The position numbers and the translations under genes are program-made. A DNA stretch of 45,636 nucleotides. Origin: an uncultured Actinoplanes sp. GTDB taxonomy: Bacteria; Actinomycetota; Actinomycetes; Mycobacteriales; Micromonosporaceae. Positions within the stretch are counted from its first letter, which is position 1. Every line of letters starts with the position of its first letter. Location: the NCBI RefSeq assembly GCF_934643405.1, contig NZ_CAKUCL010000034.1, positions 1 through 45,636 of the forward strand. The letters run 5' to 3'. Below, piece by piece: positions 26,110-34,294 of this stretch. The notes under the pieces are model-generated. The model was not told the DNA's origin, made no database searches, and was given only the letters and a program-made list of their open reading frames with translations.

Positions 26110-27477
26110 ATGGAGACTCAGCCATCCCCGCCGCGCCGGCGGGACCGGACTCATTACCTCTATCCGGCGGTGATCGTCGCGGTTCTGCTCGGCATCGCTG
26201 TCGGCCTCCTCTTCCCCGACTTCGCGGTCGAGCTCAGACCCATCGGAACCGGATTCGTCGATCTCATCAGCATGATGATCAGCCCGATCATCTTCTGCAC
26301 GATCGTCCTCGGCGTCGGTTCGGTGCGGCAGGCCGCCAAGGTGGGCAAGGTCGGTGGCCTCGCCCTCGGCTACTTCCTCGCGATGTCCACGGTGGCCCTC
26401 GCGATCGGTCTGGTGGTCGGCAACATCATTCACCCGGGCACCGGCCTGCACCTCGACCCGTCCGCCGCGGCGGCCGGCCAGAAGGCCGTCGGCACGGCCG
26501 GCTCCGAGGGAACCGCCGACTTCCTGCTCGGCCTCATCCCCAGTACGCTCCTGGCCCCGCTCGCCGGCGACTCGGTGCTCCAGACGCTGATCGTCGCCCT
26601 GCTCGTCGGCTTCGCGGTGCAAACCCTCGGCTCCCGTACGGAACCGGTCCTGCGCGCCATCGGAATCTTCCAGCGCCTGGTCTTCAAGATCCTATCCATG
26701 ATCATGTGGCTGGCCCCGATCGGCGCGTTCGGCGCGATGGCCGCCGTGGTCGGCGCGACGGGCGTGGACGCCCTGAAGAGCCTGGCCGCGATCATGCTCG
26801 GCTTCTACGTCACCTGCGCGGTGTTCGTCTTCGTCGCGCTCGGCACGCTGCTGTGGCTGGTCGCCCGGATCAACCTGTTCAGCCTGCTGCGCTACCTGGG
26901 CCGCGAGTTCCTGCTGATCCTCTCGACGTCGTCGTCGGAGACCGCGTTCCCGCGCCTGATCGCCAAGATGGAACACGTGGGCGTGAGCCGCACGGTGGTC
27001 GGCATCACCGTCCCCACCGGCTACTCCTTCAACCTGGACGGCACGGCGATCTACCTGACGATGGCGTCGCTGTTCATCGCCCAGGCCATGGACGACCCGC
27101 TGTCCCTGGCCGAGCAGATCTCCCTGCTCCTCTTCATGATCATCGCTTCGAAGGGCGCCGCGGGCGTCACCGGCGCCGGCCTGGCGACCCTGGCCGGCGG
27201 CCTGCAGAGCCACCGCCCCGAACTGGTCGACGGCGTCGGCCTGATCGTCGGCATCGACCGTTTCATGTCCGAGGCGAGGGCCCTGACCAACTTCGCCGGC
27301 AATGCCGTGGCGACGGTCCTGATCGGAACCTGGACCGGCGACTTCGACCGGGACCGGGCAACGCGGGTCCTGGCCGGCGAGGAGCCGTTCGACGAGTCCA
27401 CCATGGTCGACGACGACCATCCCGCGGAGGAGCCGCCGCCCGCGGAGCCCCGGAAGGAGTCGGCCACCGCGGCCTGA
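26110..27477 (+). CDS. dctA: Dicarboxylate/cation symporter (DAACS family, DctA-like)
   Basis: 455 residues from an ATG at 26110 (METQPSPPRRR), placing the first helix at the usual distance; an in-frame ATG at 26062 would add 16 residues. Around eight helices and two re-entrant loops carry family hallmarks: SSSETAFPRLIAKME (HP1 serine-rich loop), the GYSFNLDGTAIYLTM helix, and SKGAAGVTGAG (HP2). The family imports succinate, fumarate, malate or related acids with H+ or Na+. The C-terminal tail is acidic and Pro-rich. Control by the divergent CitA/CitB-type pair is strongly suggested by position. Two hairpins end the transcript. Confidence 0.93.
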   Translation: METQPSPPRRRDRTHYLYPAVIVAVLLGIAVGLLFPDFAVELRPIGTGFVDLISMMISPIIFCTIVLGVGSVRQAAKVGKVGGLALGYFLAMSTVALAIGLVVGNIIHPGTGLHLDPSAAAAGQKAVGTAGSEGTADFLLGLIPSTLLAPLAGDSVLQTLIVALLVGFAVQTLGSRTEPVLRAIGIFQRLVFKILSMIMWLAPIGAFGAMAAVVGATGVDALKSLAAIMLGFYVTCAVFVFVALGTLLWLVARINLFSLLRYLGREFLLILSTSSSETAFPRLIAKMEHVGVSRTVVGITVPTGYSFNLDGTAIYLTMASLFIAQAMDDPLSLAEQISLLLFMIIASKGAAGVTGAGLATLAGGLQSHRPELVDGVGLIVGIDRFMSEARALTNFAGNAVATVLIGTWTGDFDRDRATRVLAGEEPFDESTMVDDDHPAEEPPPAEPRKESATAA

Positions 27478-27485
27478 CCTGCGGC

Positions 27486-27513
27486 CGGCGGGCCGTTCCC
27501 CCTGGGCCCGCCG
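27486..27513 (+). terminator. First hairpin after dctA
   Basis: CGGCGGGCC (27486-27494) pairs perfectly with GGCCCGCCG (27505-27513) across a 10-nt loop, 8 nt after the dctA stop. Confidence 0.5.
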
Positions 27514-27520
27514 TCACGAG

Positions 27521-27553
27521 GTCCCGCCCGTCCCGAGCAGGGACGGGCGGGAC
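27521..27553 (+). terminator. Intrinsic terminator after dctA
   Basis: Perfect 14-bp stem GTCCCGCCCGTCCC, loop GAGCA, GGGACGGGCGGGAC, followed by GCTCTTT. This is the strongest terminator in this interval. Confidence 0.8.
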
Positions 27554-27601
27554 GCTCTTTCCGCGGTGCGTGCCCTGCCCGCCGCCCAGGCGCCGGCGAT
27601 G

Positions 27602-27838
27602 CCACCAGCGCACGGCCGCAGCGATGCCGCATCCGCCCCACCGAGCGATGGCCCGGGGCCGCGGCGATGCCGCATCCGCCCCACCGAGCGATGGCCCGGG
27701 GCCGCGGCGATGCCGCCGCCGCACCGGGCGATGGCCCAGGGCCGCGGCGATGCTGCGTGCGTCGCGGCGTGCGATCGCCCGGGGCCGCAGCGATGTCGCG
27801 TGCGTCGCGGCGTGCGATGGCCCGGGGCCGCGGCGATG
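27602..27838. repeat. Tandem array, about 43-bp unit, six copies
   Basis: A 25-bp core, GCGATGGCCCGGGGCCGCGG plus CGATG, recurs at 27645, 27688, 27728, 27771 and 27814, with a degenerate first copy ending at 27626. Periods are 43, 40, 43 and 43 bp. The 15-18 bp between cores come in two types: CCGCATCCGCCCCACCGA early and GCGTGCGTCGCGGCGT late. Each core is bounded by GCGATG direct repeats and contains the dyad GGCCCGGGGCC. A period that is not a multiple of three argues against a protein repeat. The short and related spacers rule out CRISPR. Confidence 0.8.
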
Positions 27839-28276
27839 TTGCCTGCGTCGCAGGGGGCGGCGGCGGAGGGGCCGCCGCGAGGCCACATTCGCGGCGGCAC
27901 GCAAGCGCACGGCCGCCCGGCCGCATGCCGCACTCGCCCCGAGTCGACCGAAGGGGCCGGGCATGGTGCGGAGCCGGGGCGGATGGATGTCCGGGATCCG
28001 GCGGTGGGATCTCCGCCAGCCGTCGGCCGCTCGTCCGCCTACCTGGACGAATGACAGCGCAACGACGGCATCGCCGGCGGGGTGAAGGTTCTGGCGGTGT
28101 TCAGGGCGTTGTCGGTTCGCCGCGCACCGCGGCGACAGCCCGCGCCAGCAGCAACCGCGCCTGCTCACCGCGATGCCGGACGGCGTTCACATCCAGGGAC
28201 GCCGACCGGGCTCTGGCGGACAGCCTGCACCTCACACGGCAGCCGCCGTTACGCCGTGAGTGCCTATAGTGGGGCG
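27839..28276. other. Non-coding interval between repeat array and LacI gene
   Basis: About 440 bp very rich in G/C. Open frames exist on both strands, but none has a plausible start with ribosome-binding site or any protein family resemblance. The translations are dominated by Arg/Ala/Pro, as expected of non-coding GC-rich DNA. Apart from a candidate -10 at its right end (28265-28270), I see no feature. Confidence 0.55.
28265..28276 (+). promoter_or_regulatory. Candidate -10 of a leaderless transcript (LacI gene)
   Basis: TATAGT at 28265-28270 is followed by 6 nt and then the ATG at 28277. A start 6-7 nt after the -10 would coincide with the first codon, giving a leaderless mRNA, common in actinobacteria. 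No ribosome-binding site is visible, and no good -35. Confidence 0.5.
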
Positions 28277-29320
28277 ATGGCGCGAAGGAGGCCGACGCTG
28301 GCCGACGTTGCCGCGGCGGCGGGCGTGTCGAAGGCGGCCGTCTCCCGGGTCGTCAATGATGCGTACGGCGTTTCGCCCCGTACCCGGGAACACGTCCGTG
28401 AAGTCATCGAGAAGCTCGGCTACCGGCCCGATCCGGTCGCGCGGGCGCTGGCGGCCGGGCATGGGGATGTCGTCGAGCTGGTCGTCGTGGACGAGGCGAC
28501 CGTGTTCGCGGACAGTCCCTACTACGGTCGCGTCACCGCGGGCATCCTTCAGGAGCTGGGCGGCACCAACGCCCAGCTGCGCGTGCACGTGGTCGACGAG
28601 AAGGACGCGGCCGGCCTGCTCGCCCGGATCGCGGACACGGTCAGCCTCGGTGTCCTGCTGATCAACGTGGCGCCGGAGTTGGCGGGCGGGTTCTACGGCC
28701 GTTGTGAGCGCATCGTCGCGATGGGACCGTCGGCGCCGGGAGTTCCCTTCATCGACATGGAGAACGCCGACGGCGCGTATGCCGCGGTCGCGCACCTGCA
28801 CGAGACCGGCCGCCGCCGGATCGCTGCGCTGCACGGCCGGCCCGGCAATCCTTGTGCGGACAGCCGCCGGGAAGGCTTCCGGCGGGCGGTGCTCGATCTC
28901 GGACTGCCCGAGCTTTCGCTGGCCGGGACGTTCCGGCGCGAGTCGGGCTACGAACTGACCAGGCAGCTGCTGGCCGCCGAGCCGGAGCTGGACGCGATCT
29001 TCGCGAGCTGCGACCTGATGGCCACCGGCGCGATGCAGGCCCTGGCCGGCGCGGGACGGCGGGTGCCGGAGGACGTGGCGGTGGTGGGCTTCGACGACAG
29101 CATCATCGCCGCCTGCGCCACGCCGCCGATGTCGTCGGTGCGCCAGCCGGTCGAGCAGATGGCCGCCGCGGCGACGCGTGCGCTGGTCAACCGGCAGCTG
29201 GCCGCGCACTGGCGCTGCGTCTTCCCGGCCGAGCTGAAGGTGCGGCAGAGCTCCTACAGGTCGTCCCAGGGGCGCAGGCTCGGGCGGGACGGCGGCCGGG
29301 CCGCGCGGACCGGCTCGTAG
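28277..29320 (+). CDS. LacI-family transcriptional regulator
   Basis: 347 residues. N-terminal helix-turn-helix TLADVAAAAGVSKAAVSRVVN and hinge helix (YRPDPVARALA) are canonical. A periplasmic-binding-protein-like sugar domain runs from about 65 to 332 (VAVVGFDDSIIAACATPPMSSVRQPVEQM). Such proteins repress sugar-use genes until a sugar binds. No sugar transporter or glycosidase is adjacent, so the regulon is not evident. The last 15 or so residues (after KVRQSSYRS) lie in DNA that also encodes the end of the opposite-strand gene. The family normally stops near here, so the extension is probably not functional. Confidence 0.9.
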   Translation: MARRRPTLADVAAAAGVSKAAVSRVVNDAYGVSPRTREHVREVIEKLGYRPDPVARALAAGHGDVVELVVVDEATVFADSPYYGRVTAGILQELGGTNAQLRVHVVDEKDAAGLLARIADTVSLGVLLINVAPELAGGFYGRCERIVAMGPSAPGVPFIDMENADGAYAAVAHLHETGRRRIAALHGRPGNPCADSRREGFRRAVLDLGLPELSLAGTFRRESGYELTRQLLAAEPELDAIFASCDLMATGAMQALAGAGRRVPEDVAVVGFDDSIIAACATPPMSSVRQPVEQMAAAATRALVNRQLAAHWRCVFPAELKVRQSSYRSSQGRRLGRDGGRAARTGS

Positions 29321-30459
29321 TCGGCGAGCTCGTCGGCGTAGGCGTCCCACGGGCGGGACGCCGGCCAGCCCTCGGATGCCGGCGGCGGGGCCACGTCGGC
29401 GTCCGGGCGCCGCGGCGGCGTCCAGATCGGCTGGTTCTCCGCGGGTGTCCAGGTGAGCTCCTGCATCGGGCGGCCGGCCAGCGCGGGGATCGGGGACTGC
29501 GGGTGCGCGGCCAGGGCGGCCCGGGTGCGGGTGGGTGGGGTCCAGATCGGGGGTGGACCCCACCAGATGATCCGTTCGGCGGGCCGGGGGGTGGCCGGTC
29601 GCGGGGCGGCCGGGAGAGCCAGCCGGTCCGGATCTGCGGGGACGGCGTCGGGCGGTAGCGCGGCGGCGCTGGTGGCGGGAGCGGTGGCGAGCAGCACGGC
29701 GGAGGCGACCGTGACCACGCCGGCGATCGAGGCGGCCAGGCCCCAGCCGGGCCGGACCGTGTCGCCGAGCAGGAACAGGGCGATCGCGGACGGGACGACC
29801 ACCTCGGCCGTCCAGTGGATCGCGGTGACCGGGCCGACCTCGCCACGGCCCAGCGCGTTGGCGTACAGCAGCATGCCGGTGAAGGCGAAGGTCAGCAGCG
29901 CCGCGGTCAGCGGGTCGGTGAGGGCCCGGTCCATCGGCAGGGCACGCCCCACCAGGGCGGCACTGCCCAGGCACAGGCCGCCGAGCGCGGCGATGGCGCC
30001 GGCCGGGGCGGTGGACTTCGTCAGGGCGACGCCGAAGAACACCACACCCACGGCGGCGATGCAGAACGCCCACCGCATCGTGCCGGACGCCTGCACGTCC
30101 TCCTGCTGACCGGCCGACATGGACAGCACGGCCAGGGCGGTCAGCGAGATGGCGATCGCGGCCACGTCCCGGGGACGCAGCCGCGACTTGAGAATGAACC
30201 GGGCGGCGACGACGGTGATCGCGAGCGACCCGGCAAGGACCGACTCGACGACGTAGACGGCCAGCTCGCGCAGGGCGAACATCGAGCCGACCCAGGCCAG
30301 CATGTCGCACAGGATGCCCAGCAGGTAGAGCGGATGCCGCATGGTCTCGACCGTGCCGTTGCACCGGCGGGCGGCCACGGCCTGCAGGATCGAGGCGCTG
30401 GCGTAGCTGAACGCGCCGAAGATGACCACGGCCAGGGCAACCCAGAACGCGGCGGTCAT
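29254..30459 (-). CDS. EamA/DMT-like integral membrane protein with Trp-Pro-rich cytoplasmic tail
   Basis: 401 residues. About nine to ten hydrophobic helices fill residues 1-265 in the drug/metabolite-transporter pattern (FSYASASILQAVAARR at the first helix; repeated halves). The remaining 135 residues are hydrophilic and rich in Pro, Trp, Arg and Ala, with a recurring WTPP element (PPIWTPPTR, ELTWTPAEN, QPIWTPPRR) and an acidic DAYADELADYEP patch. The substrate is unknown. The gene end overlaps the LacI gene by 67 bp convergently. The ATG at 30459 has only a weak ribosome-binding site. Confidence 0.8.
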   Translation of the reverse strand: MTAAFWVALAVVIFGAFSYASASILQAVAARRCNGTVETMRHPLYLLGILCDMLAWVGSMFALRELAVYVVESVLAGSLAITVVAARFILKSRLRPRDVAAIAISLTALAVLSMSAGQQEDVQASGTMRWAFCIAAVGVVFFGVALTKSTAPAGAIAALGGLCLGSAALVGRALPMDRALTDPLTAALLTFAFTGMLLYANALGRGEVGPVTAIHWTAEVVVPSAIALFLLGDTVRPGWGLAASIAGVVTVASAVLLATAPATSAAALPPDAVPADPDRLALPAAPRPATPRPAERIIWWGPPPIWTPPTRTRAALAAHPQSPIPALAGRPMQELTWTPAENQPIWTPPRRPDADVAPPPASEGWPASRPWDAYADELADYEPVRAARPPSRPSLRPWDDL

Positions 30460-30553
30460 CGAGAATCACCGGCCGCCGTGCCTCCGTCAACGAAGGTGAC
30501 GCTGCGCAATCGAGCAATCACGCTCCGATAATATGCCCGGGAAGGCGGAAAAC

Positions 30554-31231
30554 CTAGACGGGCACCGATACGAGGATCTGACCGGCGTACGTCTCGGCCT
30601 GGACCGCGGCCACGACGGCCGGATCCATCAGCGCGGAACCGTCCACACCGCCACGGTCGTCCGACACCAGCCAGCTGCCGGCCGCCTCGCGCGACCCGTC
30701 CCGGCCGATCACGAACAGGCGGCACTGCTCGCCCGCCGGAACCCCGCTGACCTCGGCGTGCACCCGCACCCAGCCCGCCGCGGGCCGCACCACGACGGCC
30801 ATGGTCGCGCCGGTTCTCGCATCGGTCGCCGCCGCCCCGCGGGCGCCGGACGGAACCACCACGGGGGTCTCGGTGGTGGCCGCGGGTGAAGCCGGCGGCG
30901 CGGTCAGGCGGCCGGCGATCGTGCCTCCCGCCAGGGCCAGCAGGCCGGCCACGACCACGGCGGCGATCCACATCGTCCGGCGGCGCCGGCTCGACGAGCG
31001 GCCCTCGTCCCGTACCTGGTGGAGGGTTCTCCGCAGCAGGAGATCACCCTCCGGCGGCGGTCCCTCCAGAAAGGCCTCCGGCGGGATCTCGCCGAGCGCC
31101 GTCTCCATCTCGCGCAGGTCGTCGACCTCCCGCCGGCAGGACGGGCAGCCGTCCAGGTGGGCGCGCACCCCCGCCTGCTCGTCGGCGTCGAGGACACCGA
31201 GCACGTACGGACCGAGAAGTCGCGAGGTCAT
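30554..31231 (-). CDS. Anti-sigma factor (zinc-finger, RskA-like)
   Basis: 225 residues. Cytoplasmic anti-sigma domain with the zinc-binding HxxxCxxC (His25, Cys29, Cys32; HLDGCPSC). A basic stop RRRR and one membrane helix (about 87-106) follow, then an extracytoplasmic RskA-type beta domain (about 130-225, GWVRVHAEVSGVPAGEQCRLFVIG...GQILVSVPV). It would sequester its sigma partner at the membrane until regulated proteolysis. ATG 31231 overlaps the sigma gene stop, so the pair is translationally coupled as usual. Confidence 0.9.
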   Translation of the reverse strand: MTSRLLGPYVLGVLDADEQAGVRAHLDGCPSCRREVDDLREMETALGEIPPEAFLEGPPPEGDLLLRRTLHQVRDEGRSSSRRRRTMWIAAVVVAGLLALAGGTIAGRLTAPPASPAATTETPVVVPSGARGAAATDARTGATMAVVVRPAAGWVRVHAEVSGVPAGEQCRLFVIGRDGSREAAGSWLVSDDRGGVDGSALMDPAVVAAVQAETYAGQILVSVPV

Positions 31232-31665
31232 CGGCCGGCCCCGTCGAACAGGCAGGAGCGCAGAGCCCGCAGCGCGTCGTCGCTGCCCGACTTCACCGTT
31301 TCCGGCGGGATGCCCAGCGACTTCGCCGTCTCCGCGACGTCGCGCCCCTGGAAGTACAGGGCGTCGAGCACCTCGCGTTGCTGCGCCGGCAGCGAGTCGA
31401 GCGCGGTCAGCACCCGCAGCGAGGCCGGCGAGGGGACGCCGGCCTGCGTGGCGGCGAGCCGGAACAGATGCGCTCGCACCGCGCCCCGGCTGCCGGTCAG
31501 CGCGTCCGGATCATGCCCGGCCGCGACCAGCGTCTCCCGCACGACGTCGCCGGCGCGCACCCGATCCCCGGTCAGGCGCGTCGCGTACGCCACCAGGGCC
31601 GCCCCGTGTTCCTCGAACAGCCGGCGGACCAGCACCTCGTCGGCCGTGGCGTCGCGCGCGCTCAC
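31228..31665 (-). CDS. Short ECF-type sigma-70 family protein, degenerate
   Basis: 145 residues, versus about 170-190 for SigK-like ECF factors. Region 2.1-2.2 is recognisable (LFEEHGAALVAYATRLTGDRVRAGDVVRETL), as is region 4 (LDSLPAQQREVLDALYFQGRDVAETAKSLGIPPETVKS). The second half of region 2 after RAHLFRLAAT lacks the usual basic DxxRxxxRR stretch, and the linker is about 35 residues short. The region 4 helix has VKSG where VKSR is the norm. The GTG start at 31665 overlaps the propeller gene stop (GTGA). Promoter recognition may be lost or changed. Confidence 0.85.
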   Translation of the reverse strand: MSARDATADEVLVRRLFEEHGAALVAYATRLTGDRVRAGDVVRETLVAAGHDPDALTGSRGAVRAHLFRLAATQAGVPSPASLRVLTALDSLPAQQREVLDALYFQGRDVAETAKSLGIPPETVKSGSDDALRALRSCLFDGAGR

Positions 31666-33326
31666 TCACCCACCCGCAGCACGGAGATCGTGTTGTCGGC
31701 GCCGTTGGTCACGTACGCGAACCGGCCGTCCGGTGACACGGCGACCGTGCGCGGGCTGCGCCCCACCTTGACCGTGGCCGTGACCGCGCCGGACCGGCCG
31801 TCGAGCACCGAGACCGTGTCGTCGCCCTCGTTGACGATGAACGCGTGCCCGCTGTCCGCCGCGAACGCCACGCACTGCGGCTGGCGCCCCACCTTGATCG
31901 GGCCACCGCGCTTGAGCGTGATCGCGTCGATCAGGTTGGCCGCGTTCGCCTCGTAGCCCGCGACCAGCACCTTCCGCCCGTCCGGCGAGACCGCGAGGCT
32001 GTGCGGCGCGCGGCTGACCGGGATCGTCCTGAGCACCTGGTCGGTGTTCATGTCGATCACCGAGACCACGTTCGACTCGTGGTTGGGGCTGAACGCCCGC
32101 ATCAGGTCGCCGGAGAAGCCGACCGCGTGGGGATTGGGCAGCATGGTGATCCGCGAGTCGAACTTCTTGCCGGTGGCGTCGTAAATCTCGATGTTGGCCC
32201 GCCCGTGGATCGGCACCCAGAGCCGGCCGTCCGGACCGACCGACAGCGTGTACGGCTGCTTGCCGGTGTTCAGATACCGCAGGACCTTGCGGCTCGCCGC
32301 GTCGACCACGGCCACGCCGCTGCCGGTCAGCAGGTCCTCGTACATCGAGACGAACACCAGCCGGCCGTCGCGGGAGGTGGTGACGAACCGGGGCGTGTTC
32401 CGCAGCGTCACCGAGGTGACCTTGCGGGTCGCCGAGTCCATCACGGACAGGACGCGCGAGTTCTGGTTCGCCACGTAGACCGTGCGCCCGTCCGGCGAGA
32501 CGACGACGCCCTCGGGTTCGGCCCCGACCCGTACGGTCGCCACCACCGACGGCTTGGGGACGCTCTTGATCCGGTTCGCCAGCGGGACCCTCTGCGGACC
32601 GGGGGTGGACAGCGGGTTGCCGGAGAAGGTGGACGGACCCAGGCCCTGCACCGCGGCCGGCGGGGTGGTCTGCCGGTTCATCGTGAAGGCCACCGCCACG
32701 CCCGCACCGCCGAGCAGTACCAGCGCGGTGAGCCCGCCGACCAGTGCGGTCGCGCCGACCCGGCGACGGCGCCGGGGCGGTGCGGCCGGGAGCACGGTCA
32801 TCCGGGCCGCGGCGGGGGCGAAGGTGGCCTCCTCCGGCATCGGCGCGGCCGCCTGGACCTGGCCGGTGACCTGCACGTCGGCCCATCCGGCCGGCCCGCG
32901 CACGGTGACCGAGCCGTCCAGCCAGTCGGTGCGGGGCAGCCAGACGACGCGCAGCTGACGGCCGGTGAGCATGGCGCGCAGGCCGGGACCGGAGACAGTG
33001 ACCGTGGCGCCGGCGACGGCCAGCGGCGGGCCCTCGACCAGCACGTCCGCGACCAGGCGCGGGGTGCCGGGGGCGACCTGCCCGAAGTCCAGCCGGTCGG
33101 GGCTCAGCCGCACCGCCGTCCGTTCCAGGGCCGCGGCCGCGGAGGCCGCGACACTGCGGCTGTCGTCCTCGGTGAGCCGCAGCAGTTCCCGGCGGGCCGC
33201 AGCCGCCATCGCGAGATCGGCCCCGAAGGTCAGGCGGGAGAGCTCGTCGACCCCGGTCAAGCGGGCCTCCCGGTTCGGGCTGTCGATCTCGGTCATCACA
33301 TGCGACGGCAAAACTTGCTCACTCAT
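31662..33326 (-). CDS. Membrane-anchored YVTN-type beta-propeller protein
   Basis: 554 residues from the ATG at 33326, with GGTGGA upstream. The N-terminal 70 residues are helical, a HEAT-like segment (ARRELLRLTEDDSRSVAASAAAALER). An Ig-like domain follows (75-155, LDFGQVAPGTPRLVADVLV). Then come RRRRR, a membrane helix (about 190-214), and a C-terminal propeller of six to seven blades with VSPDGRTVYVANQNSRVLSVMD-type repeats. The positive-inside rule places the propeller outside. Its stop is fused to the sigma start, so I infer it is a surface sensor or partner in sigma/anti-sigma signalling. Confidence 0.88.
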   Translation of the reverse strand: MSEQVLPSHVMTEIDSPNREARLTGVDELSRLTFGADLAMAAAARRELLRLTEDDSRSVAASAAAALERTAVRLSPDRLDFGQVAPGTPRLVADVLVEGPPLAVAGATVTVSGPGLRAMLTGRQLRVVWLPRTDWLDGSVTVRGPAGWADVQVTGQVQAAAPMPEEATFAPAAARMTVLPAAPPRRRRRVGATALVGGLTALVLLGGAGVAVAFTMNRQTTPPAAVQGLGPSTFSGNPLSTPGPQRVPLANRIKSVPKPSVVATVRVGAEPEGVVVSPDGRTVYVANQNSRVLSVMDSATRKVTSVTLRNTPRFVTTSRDGRLVFVSMYEDLLTGSGVAVVDAASRKVLRYLNTGKQPYTLSVGPDGRLWVPIHGRANIEIYDATGKKFDSRITMLPNPHAVGFSGDLMRAFSPNHESNVVSVIDMNTDQVLRTIPVSRAPHSLAVSPDGRKVLVAGYEANAANLIDAITLKRGGPIKVGRQPQCVAFAADSGHAFIVNEGDDTVSVLDGRSGAVTATVKVGRSPRTVAVSPDGRFAYVTNGADNTISVLRVGE

Positions 33327-33478
33327 AGTTCCACCACGATCATCATGCGTGACTGTGGAAGCGAGCGTAACCCATCGACGGAAGTCGGGGTCCCTGCTCC
33401 GCTTGATCCACTGTGCTGAGCGCGGGCGAGGGGCAGGTAAGCTCGGCGGTCCGGAGACGGCCGCGAAGGGGAACGCCG

Positions 33479-34294
33479 GTGGGTCAAGAGCGCAACGCAT
33501 ACGCCCGGATCGATACCTCCGTGCCCCACCCGGCCCGCCGCTACAACTACTGGCTGGGCGGCAAGGACCACTTCGAGGCCGACCGGCAGTCCGGCGACGC
33601 CATCGCCGAGGCGTTCCCGGTCGTCGTCGACCTCGCCCGGGCCAACCGCGCGTTCCTCCGTCGCAGCGTGCGCTTCCTGGCCGAGTCGGGCATCCGCCAG
33701 TTCCTCGACATCGGCACCGGCCTGCCCGCGCCGGACAACACGCACGAGGTGGCCCAGCGCGTCGCCCCCGAGTCGCGCGTCGTCTACGTCGACAACGACC
33801 CGATCGTGATGGTCCACGCCCGGGCGCTCATGCAGGGTGATCCGCGCGGACGTACGGCGTACCTGGAAGCTGATCTCCGGGAGCCCGAGGTGATCCTCGG
33901 TCACCCCGCGCTGCGCGAAACGCTCGACCTCGACCGGCCGATCGCGCTGATGCTGCTCGCGATCCTGCACTTCCTGGGCGACGACGACCAGGCCGCCTCG
34001 GTGGTCCGTACCCTGGTCGACGCGCTGCCCTCCGGCAGCTATCTCGCGCTGAGCCACGGCACGATGGATTTCAGCACGCCCGAGGGCGTCGCCGCCTACG
34101 AGAAGATGTACGCGGCCGGTGGCACCGACGTCCGCGCCCGGTCGAAGGCCACACTCGACGAGTACTTCGCCGGTCTGGAGATCGTCGACCCGGGCATCGT
34201 GCCGGTCAGCGACTGGCGGCCCGAGGATGCGCCCGCCGACCGCCCGGTCAGCACCGACCTCGGCATCTACGCGGTGGTCGGCCGCAAGCCGTGA
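33479..34294 (+). CDS. SAM-dependent methyltransferase (PF04672 / DUF574 family)
   Basis: 271 residues from a GTG at 33479 with AAGGGG upstream. Family signature residues at the N-terminus (DTSVPHPARRYNYWLGGKDHFEADR) are followed by a Rossmann SAM site, FLDIGTGLPAPDNTHEV, and VVYVDNDPIV, the acidic residues that bind the SAM ribose. The fold is complete and the length normal. Substrates of this very abundant actinomycete family are unknown. It is divergent from the propeller operon (152 bp). Its last 28 bp overlap the convergent dhaM-type gene. Confidence 0.93.
   Translation: MGQERNAYARIDTSVPHPARRYNYWLGGKDHFEADRQSGDAIAEAFPVVVDLARANRAFLRRSVRFLAESGIRQFLDIGTGLPAPDNTHEVAQRVAPESRVVYVDNDPIVMVHARALMQGDPRGRTAYLEADLREPEVILGHPALRETLDLDRPIALMLLAILHFLGDDDQAASVVRTLVDALPSGSYLALSHGTMDFSTPEGVAAYEKMYAAGGTDVRARSKATLDEYFAGLEIVDPGIVPVSDWRPEDAPADRPVSTDLGIYAVVGRKP

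Noticed and set aside
27602..27838. Repeat array as CRISPR
   Set aside because: Linkers are only 15-18 bp and related to each other, repeats are imperfect, and no cas gene is present.
27514..27933. Minus-strand open frame with Arg/His/Ala/Pro repeats across the array
   Set aside because: The 43-bp period shifts frame each unit, so it cannot be a selected protein repeat; no ribosome-binding site.
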